A stretch of 20,970 nt of DNA from an uncultured Mailhella sp. (GCA_910579055.1 CAJTSU010000047.1:1-20970); one strand, 5' to 3'. Counted from the first letter of the stretch, positions 9,048 through 15,756 are shown. Notes: generated from the letters alone by a model not told the origin. Program-made: numbers and translations.

Positions 9048-9072
9048 GCGGGCCGGGCAGGGCCCGGCCCGC
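9048..9072 (-). other. Perfect GC hairpin between clpX and lon
   Basis: GCGGGCCGGGC and GCCCGGCCCGC form an 11-base perfect stem with a 3-base loop that fills most of the 50-base clpX-lon gap. No long U-run follows on the minus strand, only an ATTTTC a few bases later. It could be a partial terminator lowering lon expression, or an RNA-processing or stability element. Confidence 0.65.
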
Positions 9073-9074
9073 GC

Positions 9075-10319
9075 TCAAGCTGTCTGAGCCTGTGGTTTGT
9101 GCGTGAGCAGGGGCTTTTCTCCCTTTTCAATGACGCCTCTGGTGATCACGCAGTCCTGCACGTCCTTCATGGTGGGCAGTTCGTACATGATATCGAGCAT
9201 GATGCCTTCCAGGACGTTGCGCAAACCGCGCGCCCCGGTTTTGCGTTCAATGGCCTTGGCCGCCACAGCACGCAGGGCGTCCTTCTCAAAACGCAGCTTC
9301 ACGCCGTCGAGGTCAAACAGTTTCTGATACTGCTTGACCAGGGCGTTCTTCGGTTCGGTGAGCACACGGATGAGGTCATCTTCTTCCAGTTCATCCACAT
9401 GGGTGATCACCGGAATACGCCCCACAAACTCGGGGATGAGGCCGAACTGCACGAAATCGGTGGGAACCACCTGATCAAGCAGAACGGAAAGGCTCTGTTC
9501 CTTCTTCGCCGAGATGTTCGCGCCGAAGCCCATGGTATTGCCGCGCATGCGCTGTTCCACCATTTTCTCCAGTCCGATGAAGGCCCCGCCCACGATGAAC
9601 AGAATATTGGAGGTATCCATACGGATGAATTCCTGCTGGGGGTGCTTGCGCCCGCCCTTGGGAGGAATATTGGCCTCCGTGCCTTCAATAATCTTCAAAA
9701 GCGCCTGCTGGACGCCCTCGCCCGACACGTCGCGGGTAATGGAGGGGCCATCGCCCTTGCGGGAAATCTTGTCGATTTCATCAATGTAGATGATACCGCG
9801 GCCGGCGGCTTCAAGATCATAGTCCGCATTCTGGAGCAGCTGCACCAGAATGTTTTCCACGTCTTCCCCCACATAACCCGCTTCAGTCAGCGTGGTGGCG
9901 TCGGCAATGGCAAACGGCACCTTGAGCACGCGGGCCAGCGTACGGGCCAACAGCGTTTTACCGCTGCCGGAAGGGCCCACCAGCAGCACGTTGCTTTTTT
10001 CCAGCTCCACGCCATCCAGCGCGCCCTTGTAGAACACGCGCTTGTAATGGTTGTGCACCGCGACGGACAGTACCTTCTTGGCCTGCTCCTGACCGATCAC
10101 ATAGGCGTCAAGGCGCTTTTTGATCTCCGGCGGCGTCAGCAGCGGGCCGTCTTCTCCGCCGGCCTCTTCCACATGCTGCCGAGATATGATGTCATTACAG
10201 CGGCCGATGCATTTATCGCAAATGCACACGCCGTTCTGCTCAATAAAATGTTCAACGTCAAACTCGGACTTTCCGCAGAAAGAACAGTACATGACGTCTT
10301 TGCGTTCGTTATCGCTCAT
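9075..10319 (-). CDS. clpX: ATP-dependent Clp protease ATP-binding subunit ClpX
   Basis: ClpX is the AAA+ unfoldase that recognises tagged substrates and threads them into ClpP. The 414-residue protein has the N-terminal zinc-binding domain with Cys12, Cys15, Cys34 and Cys37, then the AAA+ core with Walker A GPSGSGKT (114-121), Walker B IIYIDEIDK, the RKGDGPSITRDVSGEGVQQ segment and the sensor-2 region near RKTGARGLRN. An IGF-type loop for docking on ClpP appears as IGL in GAFIGLEKMVEQR. ATG 10319 has GGGGAG six bases upstream, overlapping the end of clpP; only 3 bases separate the genes, so the two are co-transcribed and probably translationally coupled. Confidence 0.98.
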   Translation of the reverse strand: MSDNERKDVMYCSFCGKSEFDVEHFIEQNGVCICDKCIGRCNDIISRQHVEEAGGEDGPLLTPPEIKKRLDAYVIGQEQAKKVLSVAVHNHYKRVFYKGALDGVELEKSNVLLVGPSGSGKTLLARTLARVLKVPFAIADATTLTEAGYVGEDVENILVQLLQNADYDLEAAGRGIIYIDEIDKISRKGDGPSITRDVSGEGVQQALLKIIEGTEANIPPKGGRKHPQQEFIRMDTSNILFIVGGAFIGLEKMVEQRMRGNTMGFGANISAKKEQSLSVLLDQVVPTDFVQFGLIPEFVGRIPVITHVDELEEDDLIRVLTEPKNALVKQYQKLFDLDGVKLRFEKDALRAVAAKAIERKTGARGLRNVLEGIMLDIMYELPTMKDVQDCVITRGVIEKGEKPLLTHKPQAQTA

Positions 10320-10322
10320 GAA

Positions 10323-10937
10323 TTACTCCCCGGCGCCGGCCCCGCCTTGCGCCATCTCGCGGCGGGACACAAAAATCTTGTCGATAATGCCGTATTCCAG
10401 CGCCTCTTCGGCTGTCATGAAGTAATCACGTTCTGTGTCGGCGGCAACCTTGTCCAGCGGCTTGCCGGTGTTTTTGGCCAGCATTTCGTTCAAGGACGCC
10501 TTCATGCGCAGCACTTCGCGGGCATGGATGTCGATATCCGTAACCTGCCCCTGATACCCGCCGGAAGGCTGATGGATCATGATCCGGCTGTGCGGCAGGG
10601 CATAGCGCATGCCTTTAGCCCCCCCGGCCAGCAGAAAGGCGCCCATGCTCGCGGCCTGCCCGATGCAGATCGTGGCCACGGGTGCGGCAATGAATTGCAT
10701 GGTGTCGTAAATCGCCATGCCCGCCGTCACCGAACCGCCGGGGCTGTTGATGTACAGGCTGATTTCCTTTTCCGGATCCTGCGATTCCAGAAAGAGCAGC
10801 TGGGCACAGATCAGGGACGCCGTGTGATCATTGACTTCCTCGCCCAGCAGGACAATGCGGTCCTTGAGCAGGCGGGAATAAATATCATAAGCGCGCTCGG
10901 TGCGGCCTGTGGTTTCTATGACTGTGGGGATGACCAT
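10323..10937 (-). CDS. clpP: ATP-dependent Clp protease proteolytic subunit ClpP
   Basis: ClpP is the tetradecameric serine peptidase that works with ClpX. The 204-residue protein starts MVIPTVIETTGR, matching the conserved N-terminus, and carries the triad Ser97 (GQAASMGAF), His122 (MIHQPSGG) and Asp171 (DTERDYF) at the standard spacing. The reading frame continues upstream of ATG 10937 for 45 codons. ATG 10937 is chosen because AAGGAG lies about eight bases before it and family similarity starts there. The gene is separated from tig by 510 bases that include a minus-strand terminator, so it likely has its own promoter in 10938-11070. No clear sigma-70 or heat-shock hexamers were found there. 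Confidence 0.98.
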   Translation of the reverse strand: MVIPTVIETTGRTERAYDIYSRLLKDRIVLLGEEVNDHTASLICAQLLFLESQDPEKEISLYINSPGGSVTAGMAIYDTMQFIAAPVATICIGQAASMGAFLLAGGAKGMRYALPHSRIMIHQPSGGYQGQVTDIDIHAREVLRMKASLNEMLAKNTGKPLDKVAADTERDYFMTAEEALEYGIIDKIFVSRREMAQGGAGAGE

Positions 10938-11070
10938 CTGTTTTCTCCTTCGGGCTGCTGATGCCCGTTCCCGCCGCGCGGGGCTGTCCACTCCGGTTCC
11001 TCCGCCTGCTCCCGCTTTAAATACGCGCGCAGGGGTCGCCCCCTGCCGGAACCGCGCCGACTCTCCCGGC

Positions 11071-11109
11071 ACAGGATAAAACGCGCCGAAGCCGGACGGC
11101 TCCGGCGCG
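11071..11109 (-). terminator. Intrinsic terminator between tig and clpP
   Basis: The arms at 11082-11093 and 11098-11109 form a 12-base stem with one mismatch and a 4-base loop. On the minus strand it is followed directly by TTTTATCC, as expected of a rho-independent terminator for the tig transcript. It lies about 340 bases past the present tig stop but only about 135 bases past the stop codon of the duplicated tig 3' end, as if it belonged to that copy. Confidence 0.65.
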
Positions 11110-11240
11110 TCGTGATGTTTCTTTTTCGTGAGGAGGCTTTACCTCCCCTCCCTCCAGCAGAGCATCATGACCCTGCGCTCCCATGTATTTCAAAGGGAGC
11201 GAGGCACATCCTTCCCGATGGAGTGCGAACATATTTCCAT

Positions 11241-11316
11241 CCGCCTATTCGGCGGCCGGTTCTTCCTTCGCCTCTTCGGGCTTCGCTTCAGGCTTCAACT
11301 CCGTCAACGGCTTACC
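11241..11316 (-). repeat. Second copy of the tig 3' end (76-base exact direct repeat)
   Basis: These 76 bases are identical to 11444-11519, which encode the last residues and stop codon of trigger factor. The copy still reads KPLTELKPEAKPEEAKEEPAAE and stop on the minus strand. It lacks the rest of the gene. In-frame ATG 11328, preceded by GGAGGGG at good spacing, would give a 27-residue peptide beginning MERVGKPL. Flanking sequence on either side shows no similarity between the copies, so this is not a simple tandem duplication. Confidence 0.95.
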
Positions 11317-11443
11317 GACCCGCTCCATGACGTCCCCTCCGGGGACGCGCCGCCTGAAACGCCTTCGGCCTTTCGGCGGAAAGGCACGGGAACCGCTCGC
11401 TTAACGGCGGGGCTGAGCCCCGACCTGCTCGCGTTTCCCGCGG
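11317..11443 (-). other. Structured 127-base spacer between the two tig 3' ends
   Basis: This non-coding spacer is rich in hairpins. CGGGGC and GCCCCG (11408-11422) sit inside a larger stem of 11387-11396 with 11431-11440 (one mismatch). A separate 7-base stem CGTCCCC with GGGGACG lies near 11331-11347. On the minus strand the nested hairpin comes right after the tig stop. The second hairpin contains the GGAGGGG that could serve as ribosome-binding site for the 27-codon frame from 11328. No long open frame was recognised. Confidence 0.6.
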
Positions 11444-11447
11444 CCGC

Positions 11448-12827
11448 CTATTCGGCGGCCGGTTCTTCCTTCGCCTCTTCGGGCTTCGCTTCAGGCTTCA
11501 ACTCCGTCAACGGCTTACCATCTGTGCCAAGCACAGTCTTTTTGGCCTTGCCGTACATGAGGTCAAGCGCCTTGGCGGCGAGGATGCGCCCCTGAAGGTC
11601 GTAGGCCATGCCGTTCTGCCACAAGGTTTCACGCAGTTTGCGGAAATCCTGACGGCTTTCCTGCGCCATCTGGTAAATCTGGCGATCCACCTCCATGTCG
11701 CTGACCTGAATTCCTTCACGCTGACCGAGAGCCATAAGGAACGCCTGGGCCTTGGCCTGCATGCGGGCCTCCACCATGCCTTCTTCCTTCATGCCCTCCA
11801 ACGCTCCGGCGGCGGCCTTCTGATCCATGCCCTTGCGCACCATGTCGTTATGGGCAGCGGCGAGATATTCATTGAGGTAGAGGTTCACCAGCGTTTCAGG
11901 CAAGGGGAAGTCCTGACTGTCCAGCAGGCTTTCCAGAAGCTTTTGCTGAGCGGCGGAACGCACCGTGCGAACCTTGTTGTTCGCAGCCTGTTCGGCAATG
12001 GCCTTGCGCAAGGTTCCGGCATCGGAGAAGCCCGCCTTCTTGGCAACTTCATCGTCCAGCTCGGGCAGAACTTCACGGCTGATCTTGTGCAGCTTGCATT
12101 TGATGGTGATGGTCTTGCCGCGCAGTTCCTCCACCGGGAAAATGTCCGGGCAGACCATGGGAGCCTCGCCCTCTTCTCCGGCGTGCAGGGTACGAATGAG
12201 CGCATCAAGTTCGCTCATCTTTTCCCCTTCCCTGGGCGCGTTAATCTGCATCAGATAATTTTCGGCCTTCATGCCGTCCACATTCTTGCCCTCAAACTCG
12301 CCGTCAATGTCGACCAGAACCACATCTGCATCCTGAGGCAGACGATTTTCCGTCACATCTTCCAGATGCGCCATGGAACGGAGCACCCGGCTGGTGATTT
12401 CATCCAGCTCGGCGGGCAGCACTTCGGCGTTTTCCACGTCAACTTCCAGAGCGGAAAGATCTTCCGGCAGCTTGATGTCGTCGGACAGCACTTCAAAGCT
12501 GAATCCAAAGGAGAAATCCTTGCCGCGCGCAGCCTGGGAGCCTTCCCCCTCAAACTGGATGCGGGACATGGGGTGCAGCTTTTCCTTGTCCAGAATCTCC
12601 GCAATGGCTTCGTTCACCAGCGTGTCGGTGGCCCGGGCGTAAATCTCGTTGCCAAAGCGCTTTTCCAGCACCTTGGCGGGCACCTTGCCCTTGCGGAAAC
12701 CGGGCAGGATCAGATCGGCGCCGAAACGGCGTACTGCCTTGTCAATGGCGCGATCCACATCCGCAGCAGGCACGGAAACCGTAATTTTGCGCTGGACGGG
12801 AGAAACTGTTTCTACGCTGTGTTCCAT
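11448..12827 (-). CDS. tig: Trigger factor, ribosome-associated chaperone and peptidyl-prolyl isomerase
   Basis: The 459-residue protein has the three expected parts: an N-terminal ribosome-binding domain with the signature LPGFRKGKVP (Gly43-Lys48 region), a PPIase-like domain at about 150-240 with a divergent FKBP core (DADVVLVDIDGEF), and a helical C-terminal chaperone domain. It ends in an acidic, Ala/Glu/Pro-rich tail. ATG 12827 fits the family start (MEHSVETVSPVQRKITVSVP). AAGGAG lies about 11 bases upstream, slightly far. The gene follows tRNA-Leu by 60 bases and probably shares its promoter. It precedes clpP, clpX and lon, the common proteostasis order. Its 3' end is duplicated downstream. 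Confidence 0.97.
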   Translation of the reverse strand: MEHSVETVSPVQRKITVSVPAADVDRAIDKAVRRFGADLILPGFRKGKVPAKVLEKRFGNEIYARATDTLVNEAIAEILDKEKLHPMSRIQFEGEGSQAARGKDFSFGFSFEVLSDDIKLPEDLSALEVDVENAEVLPAELDEITSRVLRSMAHLEDVTENRLPQDADVVLVDIDGEFEGKNVDGMKAENYLMQINAPREGEKMSELDALIRTLHAGEEGEAPMVCPDIFPVEELRGKTITIKCKLHKISREVLPELDDEVAKKAGFSDAGTLRKAIAEQAANNKVRTVRSAAQQKLLESLLDSQDFPLPETLVNLYLNEYLAAAHNDMVRKGMDQKAAAGALEGMKEEGMVEARMQAKAQAFLMALGQREGIQVSDMEVDRQIYQMAQESRQDFRKLRETLWQNGMAYDLQGRILAAKALDLMYGKAKKTVLGTDGKPLTELKPEAKPEEAKEEPAAE

Positions 12828-12887
12828 AACTGGGATAACTCCTTTATTCACCCCAGGACGACAACGCCCCGGAAAGTCTTCTGATTG

Positions 12888-12971
12888 TGGTGCGAAAGGA
12901 GAGACTCGAACTCTCACGGAATACTCCGCCGGATCCTAAATCCGGTGCGTCTACCATTCCGCCACTCTCGC
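12888..12971 (-). tRNA. tRNA-Leu (anticodon TAG)
   Basis: The minus strand reads as a class II tRNA of 84 bases with encoded CCA. The acceptor stem is GCGAGAG with CTTTCGC (one G-U pair). The anticodon arm is CCGGA-TTTAGGA-TCCGG, giving anticodon TAG, which reads CUN leucine codons. The long variable arm GGAGTATTCC and the T arm GAGAG-TTCGAGT-CTCTC are also present. It lies just upstream of tig on the same strand. Confidence 0.96.
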
Positions 12972-13002
12972 GTTTTATGCCTTGCAGGCAATCAAACCCG
13001 TT

Positions 13003-13031
13003 TTATTAACACAGCACGCCGCGCCGCGCAA
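13003..13031 (-). promoter_or_regulatory. Predicted sigma-70 promoter for tRNA-Leu and tig
   Basis: On the minus strand TTGCGC (13031-13026) and TAATAA (13008-13003) are separated by exactly 17 bases. Transcription would begin about 25 bases before the tRNA 5' end and could continue into tig. The -10 is good and the -35 is moderate. Confidence 0.5.
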
Positions 13032-13100
13032 GTGAGGAGGAGAGGGCTGAAACTGTCCGGTTCCAGCCTTTGCGGGGAGGCCGTTTCTCCATAAGCGGAA

Positions 13101-13223
13101 GGCTCTGTTCCAGAATAGTGTTGAAACTATCCTTGACCGCGGGAGGCGCAGATGTTGCCGCCTGTGCCGGAGCAAAACCATACGCGCCGCGCCGCGCTAT
13201 CAACACGCTTCTGTGACAGAGCC
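13101..13223. mobile_element. MITE-like element with inverted ends and 8-base target duplication
   Basis: The left end (13101-13124) and the reverse complement of the right end (13200-13223) match at 20 of 24 positions. Both begin GGCTCTGT, then share CAGAA and GTGTTGA. The element is 123 bases and has no coding capacity. It is flanked by AAGCGGAA (13093-13100) and AGGCGGAA (13224-13231), an 8-base target duplication with one mismatch. Ends beginning GGCTCTGTT and 8-base duplications are known in IS families such as IS6 and ISL3, but the parent family is not certain. It sits between rlmD and the tRNA-Leu promoter. Confidence 0.7.
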
Positions 13224-13286
13224 AGGCGGAATTGCCGCGTGAAAAAAACAGCTCCGTGGAACGAAATTTGGATTGCCACAGACAGC

Positions 13287-14795
13287 TTATTCCGCTCCCT
13301 TGGCCCGCAGGCTGACCACGCACTCCACGTGCGGCGTTTGCGGGAACATGTCCACAGGGCGCACGGCGAGGATTTCATATGCCGCCGCATCCCCGGTCGT
13401 CAGCCGCGCCAGATCGCGCGCCAATGTGGCCGGATTGCAGGAAACCAGCACCAGACAACCGGGGCGGGCGCGCAGGATGGCCTGTGTGGTTTTTTCATCC
13501 ATGCCCGCGCGGGGCGGATCACAGACCAGCAGCTCAGGCGGCCCGAAGCGGCGGAAGTATTCACCCAGGCGCGCGGCGTCAGCGCATTCAAAACGGGCCT
13601 GTGGAAAGGCGCCGGCATTTTGCCGCGCCAGTCTCACCGCCGGAGCGACGTTTTCCAGCCCCAGCACATGCTCAAAATAGGGGGCCATGGTCAGGGCCAG
13701 GCCGCCCACGCCGGAATAAATATCCCAGCAGGAAGGCAGTTTGCCCGCACCTGTTTTCCACTGTTTGCCGGGCATGCGATTCGCCGCGCCTTCAAGTGCC
13801 TCCAGCGCCATGTTCAGGGCTTCGCCATACAGCTTTGAAGCCGTAGGCCCGTTGACCTGAAAAAAGGATGCGTGGCCGAGCCGAAGCCGAAGAGGCTCAT
13901 TATGTCCGCCCGGCGTACGGGGCAAATCCAATATTTCTGTTAACTCTGTCCGCCCTGTGCTGAAGGGCGTGCTTTCCCCGTAGGCCACATCGCTTTTCGC
14001 CTGACGTACGCTGTGTGCGAAGCCGTCAACCATGCCGGACGCGACAAGTTCTTCGCCCAGGCTGCGGATACATGCAGTATCGCATTCTTTGACGGGCGCG
14101 GTGATCAGTTCCGCCAGCAGCGCACCGCCCGCCTCGCGCAATACGGCGTGGCGCAACAGGCCGTTCTGTCCGTCCCAGGCGCTCAGGCCGGAATGCTGTG
14201 CCGCCTCCCGCAGGGCGCAAAAGGCGGCCATCATACGCGGGGAAGCCAGCAGACAGGAAGAAGTTTCCACCACTTCGCGGGAATTGCGGCGACGCAATCC
14301 CAGGAGGGGATGGCCTTTCACGCCGGGAGCGAAGGCAAATTCCATTTTGTTGCGGCATCCCCACTCCGCAGAGGAAGGAATGATGGGCCGCAGAATATGG
14401 GGGGAAAGCCGCAGTTTGCCGATACGAACAAGAGCATCCATGAGCAGGCGCTCTTTCCAGGCAAGTTGCCCGGTATAGGGCAAAGCCTGCCAGGGGCAGC
14501 CGCCGCAATCCTCCGCATGGGGGCAGGGGGCGGGGCGTTCTCCGCCCATATTGCCTGGAACCGGAGCGAGCACGCGCACAAGTTCCGCTTCAAGCATGCG
14601 TTTGCCGCCTCCCGCGCGTTGCGGAGCGACGCGGGCCAGTATGCGCTGGCCGGGCAAACCTCCGCGCACGAAAACGACAGGTTCCCCCTCCCGACGGGCC
14701 ACGCAACGTCCGTCGTGGGCAAAGCCGGTCAGAACGAGTTCAAGATCGGTTGTGGTGCCGTGGTGTGGACAGGATATGGTTGAAGCGTCGCGCAT
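13287..14795 (-). CDS. rlmD: 23S rRNA (uracil-5)-methyltransferase, RlmD/RumA type
   Basis: This enzyme of the TrmA/RumA family methylates C5 of a uridine (U1939 in E. coli 23S rRNA). The 502-residue protein has an N-terminal TRAM RNA-binding domain (LVLTGFAHDGRCVARREGEP). Iron-sulfur ligands are Cys91, Cys97 and Cys100 in CPHAEDCGGC, with a likely fourth at Cys181. The SAM-binding fold includes DIYSGVGGLALTMAP and CDPPRAGMDEK, and nucleophile Cys453 is in VLVSCNPATLARDL. The 4Fe-4S ligands separate it from TrmA. ATG 14795 has GGGAG six bases upstream; the frame is open for 37 more codons but without family similarity. It is a single-gene unit. Assignment to U1939 rather than another uridine is by family. 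Confidence 0.9.
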   Translation of the reverse strand: MRDASTISCPHHGTTTDLELVLTGFAHDGRCVARREGEPVVFVRGGLPGQRILARVAPQRAGGGKRMLEAELVRVLAPVPGNMGGERPAPCPHAEDCGGCPWQALPYTGQLAWKERLLMDALVRIGKLRLSPHILRPIIPSSAEWGCRNKMEFAFAPGVKGHPLLGLRRRNSREVVETSSCLLASPRMMAAFCALREAAQHSGLSAWDGQNGLLRHAVLREAGGALLAELITAPVKECDTACIRSLGEELVASGMVDGFAHSVRQAKSDVAYGESTPFSTGRTELTEILDLPRTPGGHNEPLRLRLGHASFFQVNGPTASKLYGEALNMALEALEGAANRMPGKQWKTGAGKLPSCWDIYSGVGGLALTMAPYFEHVLGLENVAPAVRLARQNAGAFPQARFECADAARLGEYFRRFGPPELLVCDPPRAGMDEKTTQAILRARPGCLVLVSCNPATLARDLARLTTGDAAAYEILAVRPVDMFPQTPHVECVVSLRAKGAE

Positions 14796-14959
14796 GGCGT
14801 CTCCCGGTTTTTTATGAATGCTCTCTTTCAAATTTGAGCTGAACGCCCCCTGAACCGCCGGAGGCGCGCCGTGGTACGCCTGGAACGACGCCGGCCGTGG
14901 ATGCACGCTGCCTTATCTGTGCTGTCGCCATTCGCAAGGCTCCTTCTTCGCCTGACGAC

Positions 14960-14998
14960 TGCCGCTCGCCCGTGCGGAACACGGGCTGCCTTGCGGCA
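14960..14998. other. Two-part hairpin in the rlmD / small-ORF gap
   Basis: In the 468-base gap 14796-15263, GCCCGTG and CACGGGC form a 7-base stem with a 5-base loop, enclosed by TGCCGC and GCGGCA across an asymmetric internal loop. There is no U-tract. The gap also holds a 10-base palindrome TCAAATTTGA (14828-14837), a solo repeat at 15043-15072 and a promoter at 15167. No gene was recognised in the gap. Confidence 0.45.
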
Positions 14999-15042
14999 AC
15001 GGATCTTGCCGCCCGTGCCGTATTAAATATATGTCACGCACA

Positions 15043-15072
15043 GCGCCATCAACACGGTTCTCCAACAGAGCC
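15043..15072 (-). repeat. Solo copy of the MITE terminal sequence
   Basis: This 30-base stretch matches the right end of the 13101-13223 element (13194-13223) at 25 of 30 positions, in the same orientation, and on the minus strand starts GGCTCTGTTGGAGAAC. No matching opposite end or target duplication was found to its left, so it appears to be an orphan or the remnant of a longer element. Confidence 0.65.
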
Positions 15073-15166
15073 AATCCAGATACAGCCTTTATCTTTATGG
15101 CGTGTCACCTGTATAACCGGAAAAAGCTCGCCTGTCAGGCCGAGAGCTGATGATTTCCTCCCTCGC

Positions 15167-15196
15167 TTGACTTTTTCAACCCTGCCGGGGCATACT
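15167..15196 (+). promoter_or_regulatory. Predicted sigma-70 promoter for the 46-residue protein gene
   Basis: TTGACT (15167-15172) and CATACT (15191-15196) are separated by 18 bases, giving a leader of about 60 bases before ATG 15264. The promoter overlaps an inverted repeat (15170-15204). Confidence 0.5.
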
Positions 15197-15204
15197 GAAA
15201 AAGT
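15170..15204. promoter_or_regulatory. Candidate operator: 9-base perfect inverted repeat across the promoter
   Basis: ACTTTTTCA (15170-15178) and TGAAAAAGT (15196-15204) are perfect inverted copies with 17 bases between them and half-site centres 26 bases apart. One arm overlaps the -35 hexamer and the other starts at the end of the -10. This placement suits a dimeric repressor. An RNA hairpin is unlikely to act here, because most of the repeat lies upstream of the expected start site. Confidence 0.4.
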
Positions 15205-15263
15205 GCTTTTATGCCGCACCGCGGACGCGGCGGGTACAAGTCTTAAGCCAAGGAGCGCGCGCC

Positions 15264-15404
15264 ATGTTTTCCCATCTTGTTGAAAGTGCCATGCATTCCA
15301 CCCCGCAGGGATTTGTGGGCGTGGGCCTGATTTTCGTCTATTTTGTCATCATGATGTGCGCCATTGTGTACCGCATCAAAAAGGGCGACCACATGCAGCA
15401 CTAG
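15264..15404 (+). CDS. Small single-span membrane protein, 46 residues, function unknown
   Basis: ATG 15264 is preceded by AAGGAG at eight bases, the best ribosome-binding site in this part of the window. The product has a short polar N-terminus (MFSHLVESAMHSTPQG), one hydrophobic segment at about 17-36 (FVGVGLIFVYFVIMMCAIVY) and a basic C-terminus (RIKKGDHMQH), so an inner-membrane protein with the C-terminus in the cytoplasm is likely. It has its own promoter and a hairpin after its stop, so it is an independent unit. Size and shape resemble small accessory subunits of transporters or oxidoreductases, but no family was recognised and no such partner is adjacent. Confidence 0.8.
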   Translation: MFSHLVESAMHSTPQGFVGVGLIFVYFVIMMCAIVYRIKKGDHMQH

Positions 15405-15405
15405 C

Positions 15406-15432
15406 CCTCCGCAACATGACATGTTTCGGAGG
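15406..15432 (+). terminator. Hairpin directly after the small membrane protein gene (no U-tract)
   Basis: The stem begins two bases past the stop codon: CCTCCG pairs with CGGAGG, then after one mismatch AACAT pairs with ATGTT around a 3-base loop. ACAAGCC follows instead of a U-run. It is probably a transcript 3' end, by Rho or processing. Confidence 0.5.
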
Positions 15433-15472
15433 ACAAGCCGTCAGATGCAAACCGGGCGCGGCGGCAAGGCCG

Positions 15473-15511
15473 GGTTTGCTCGCCGAAGCCACGCTTTCGG
15501 CAAAGCGAGCC
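15473..15511. repeat. Imperfect hairpin related to the one after cbiC
   Basis: GCCGAA pairs with TTCGGC, and an outer GCTC pairs with GAGC across a bulge. The sequence aligns with the perfect hairpin at 18656-18699 over about 40 positions, especially the shared GCTTTCGGC and AAGCGA. The two may be members of an interspersed palindromic repeat family. Confidence 0.45.
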
Positions 15512-15516
15512 TGGCA

Positions 15517-15544
15517 TTGAATACGATGCAGACTCAAGTAGAAT
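15517..15544 (+). promoter_or_regulatory. Predicted sigma-70 promoter for an orphan transcript
   Basis: TTGAAT (15517-15522) and TAGAAT (15539-15544) are separated by 16 bases. Each hexamer differs from consensus by one or two positions. The start would be near 15551, about 190 bases before a strong terminator. Confidence 0.5.
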
Positions 15545-15550
15545 CGTGTT

Positions 15551-15741
15551 GATGGTGCTTGCGTGACGTGTGGCTTTGCTCTGGTATGAGCGGCAACGTT
15601 CGTTGCCTCAAGGTAGTATTGTATCCACGGCCGGTTCGTTTGCGACTTCGTGCGGTCAAGGATATTTCCACCACTTTAGCCTATGCGGGAGATACGGTAT
15701 GTTTCGTCCCCACGGTCTGGTTTCAGGCTGTGGGGATTTTT
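15551..15741 (+). ncRNA. Candidate ~190-nt non-coding RNA or orphan leader
   Basis: The region runs from a predicted promoter to a strong intrinsic terminator without a convincing protein. It contains a tight hairpin GGCAACGTTCGTTGCC (15592-15607). A 72-codon frame at 15570-15788 looks non-coding and runs through the terminator. It may be a stand-alone small RNA, or a riboswitch or attenuator leader for the methyltransferase remnant that begins just after the terminator. No known riboswitch, 6S or SRP RNA core was recognised. The 5' end is a guess from the promoter. Confidence 0.4.
15707..15741 (+). terminator. Strong intrinsic terminator
   Basis: TCCCCAC pairs with GTGGGGA and the stem continues through GGTCTG with CAGGCT, giving 13 consecutive pairs (two of them G-U) around a GTTT loop, followed at once by TTTTT. 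It is the clearest rho-independent terminator in the window, and no confident protein gene lies directly upstream. Confidence 0.85.
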
Positions 15742-15756
15742 ACTGCTTTTTACCGG

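Noticed and set aside
9027..10961. 644-codon plus-strand open frame
   Set aside because: It is antisense to clpX and the end of clpP, both of which are unmistakable. Its His/Gln-rich translation is typical of the reverse strand of GC-rich genes.
14897..15283. 128-codon plus-strand frame between rlmD and the small membrane gene
   Set aside because: It runs through a hairpin, a solo repeat and a promoter, lacks a ribosome-binding site and overlaps the better supported gene at 15264.
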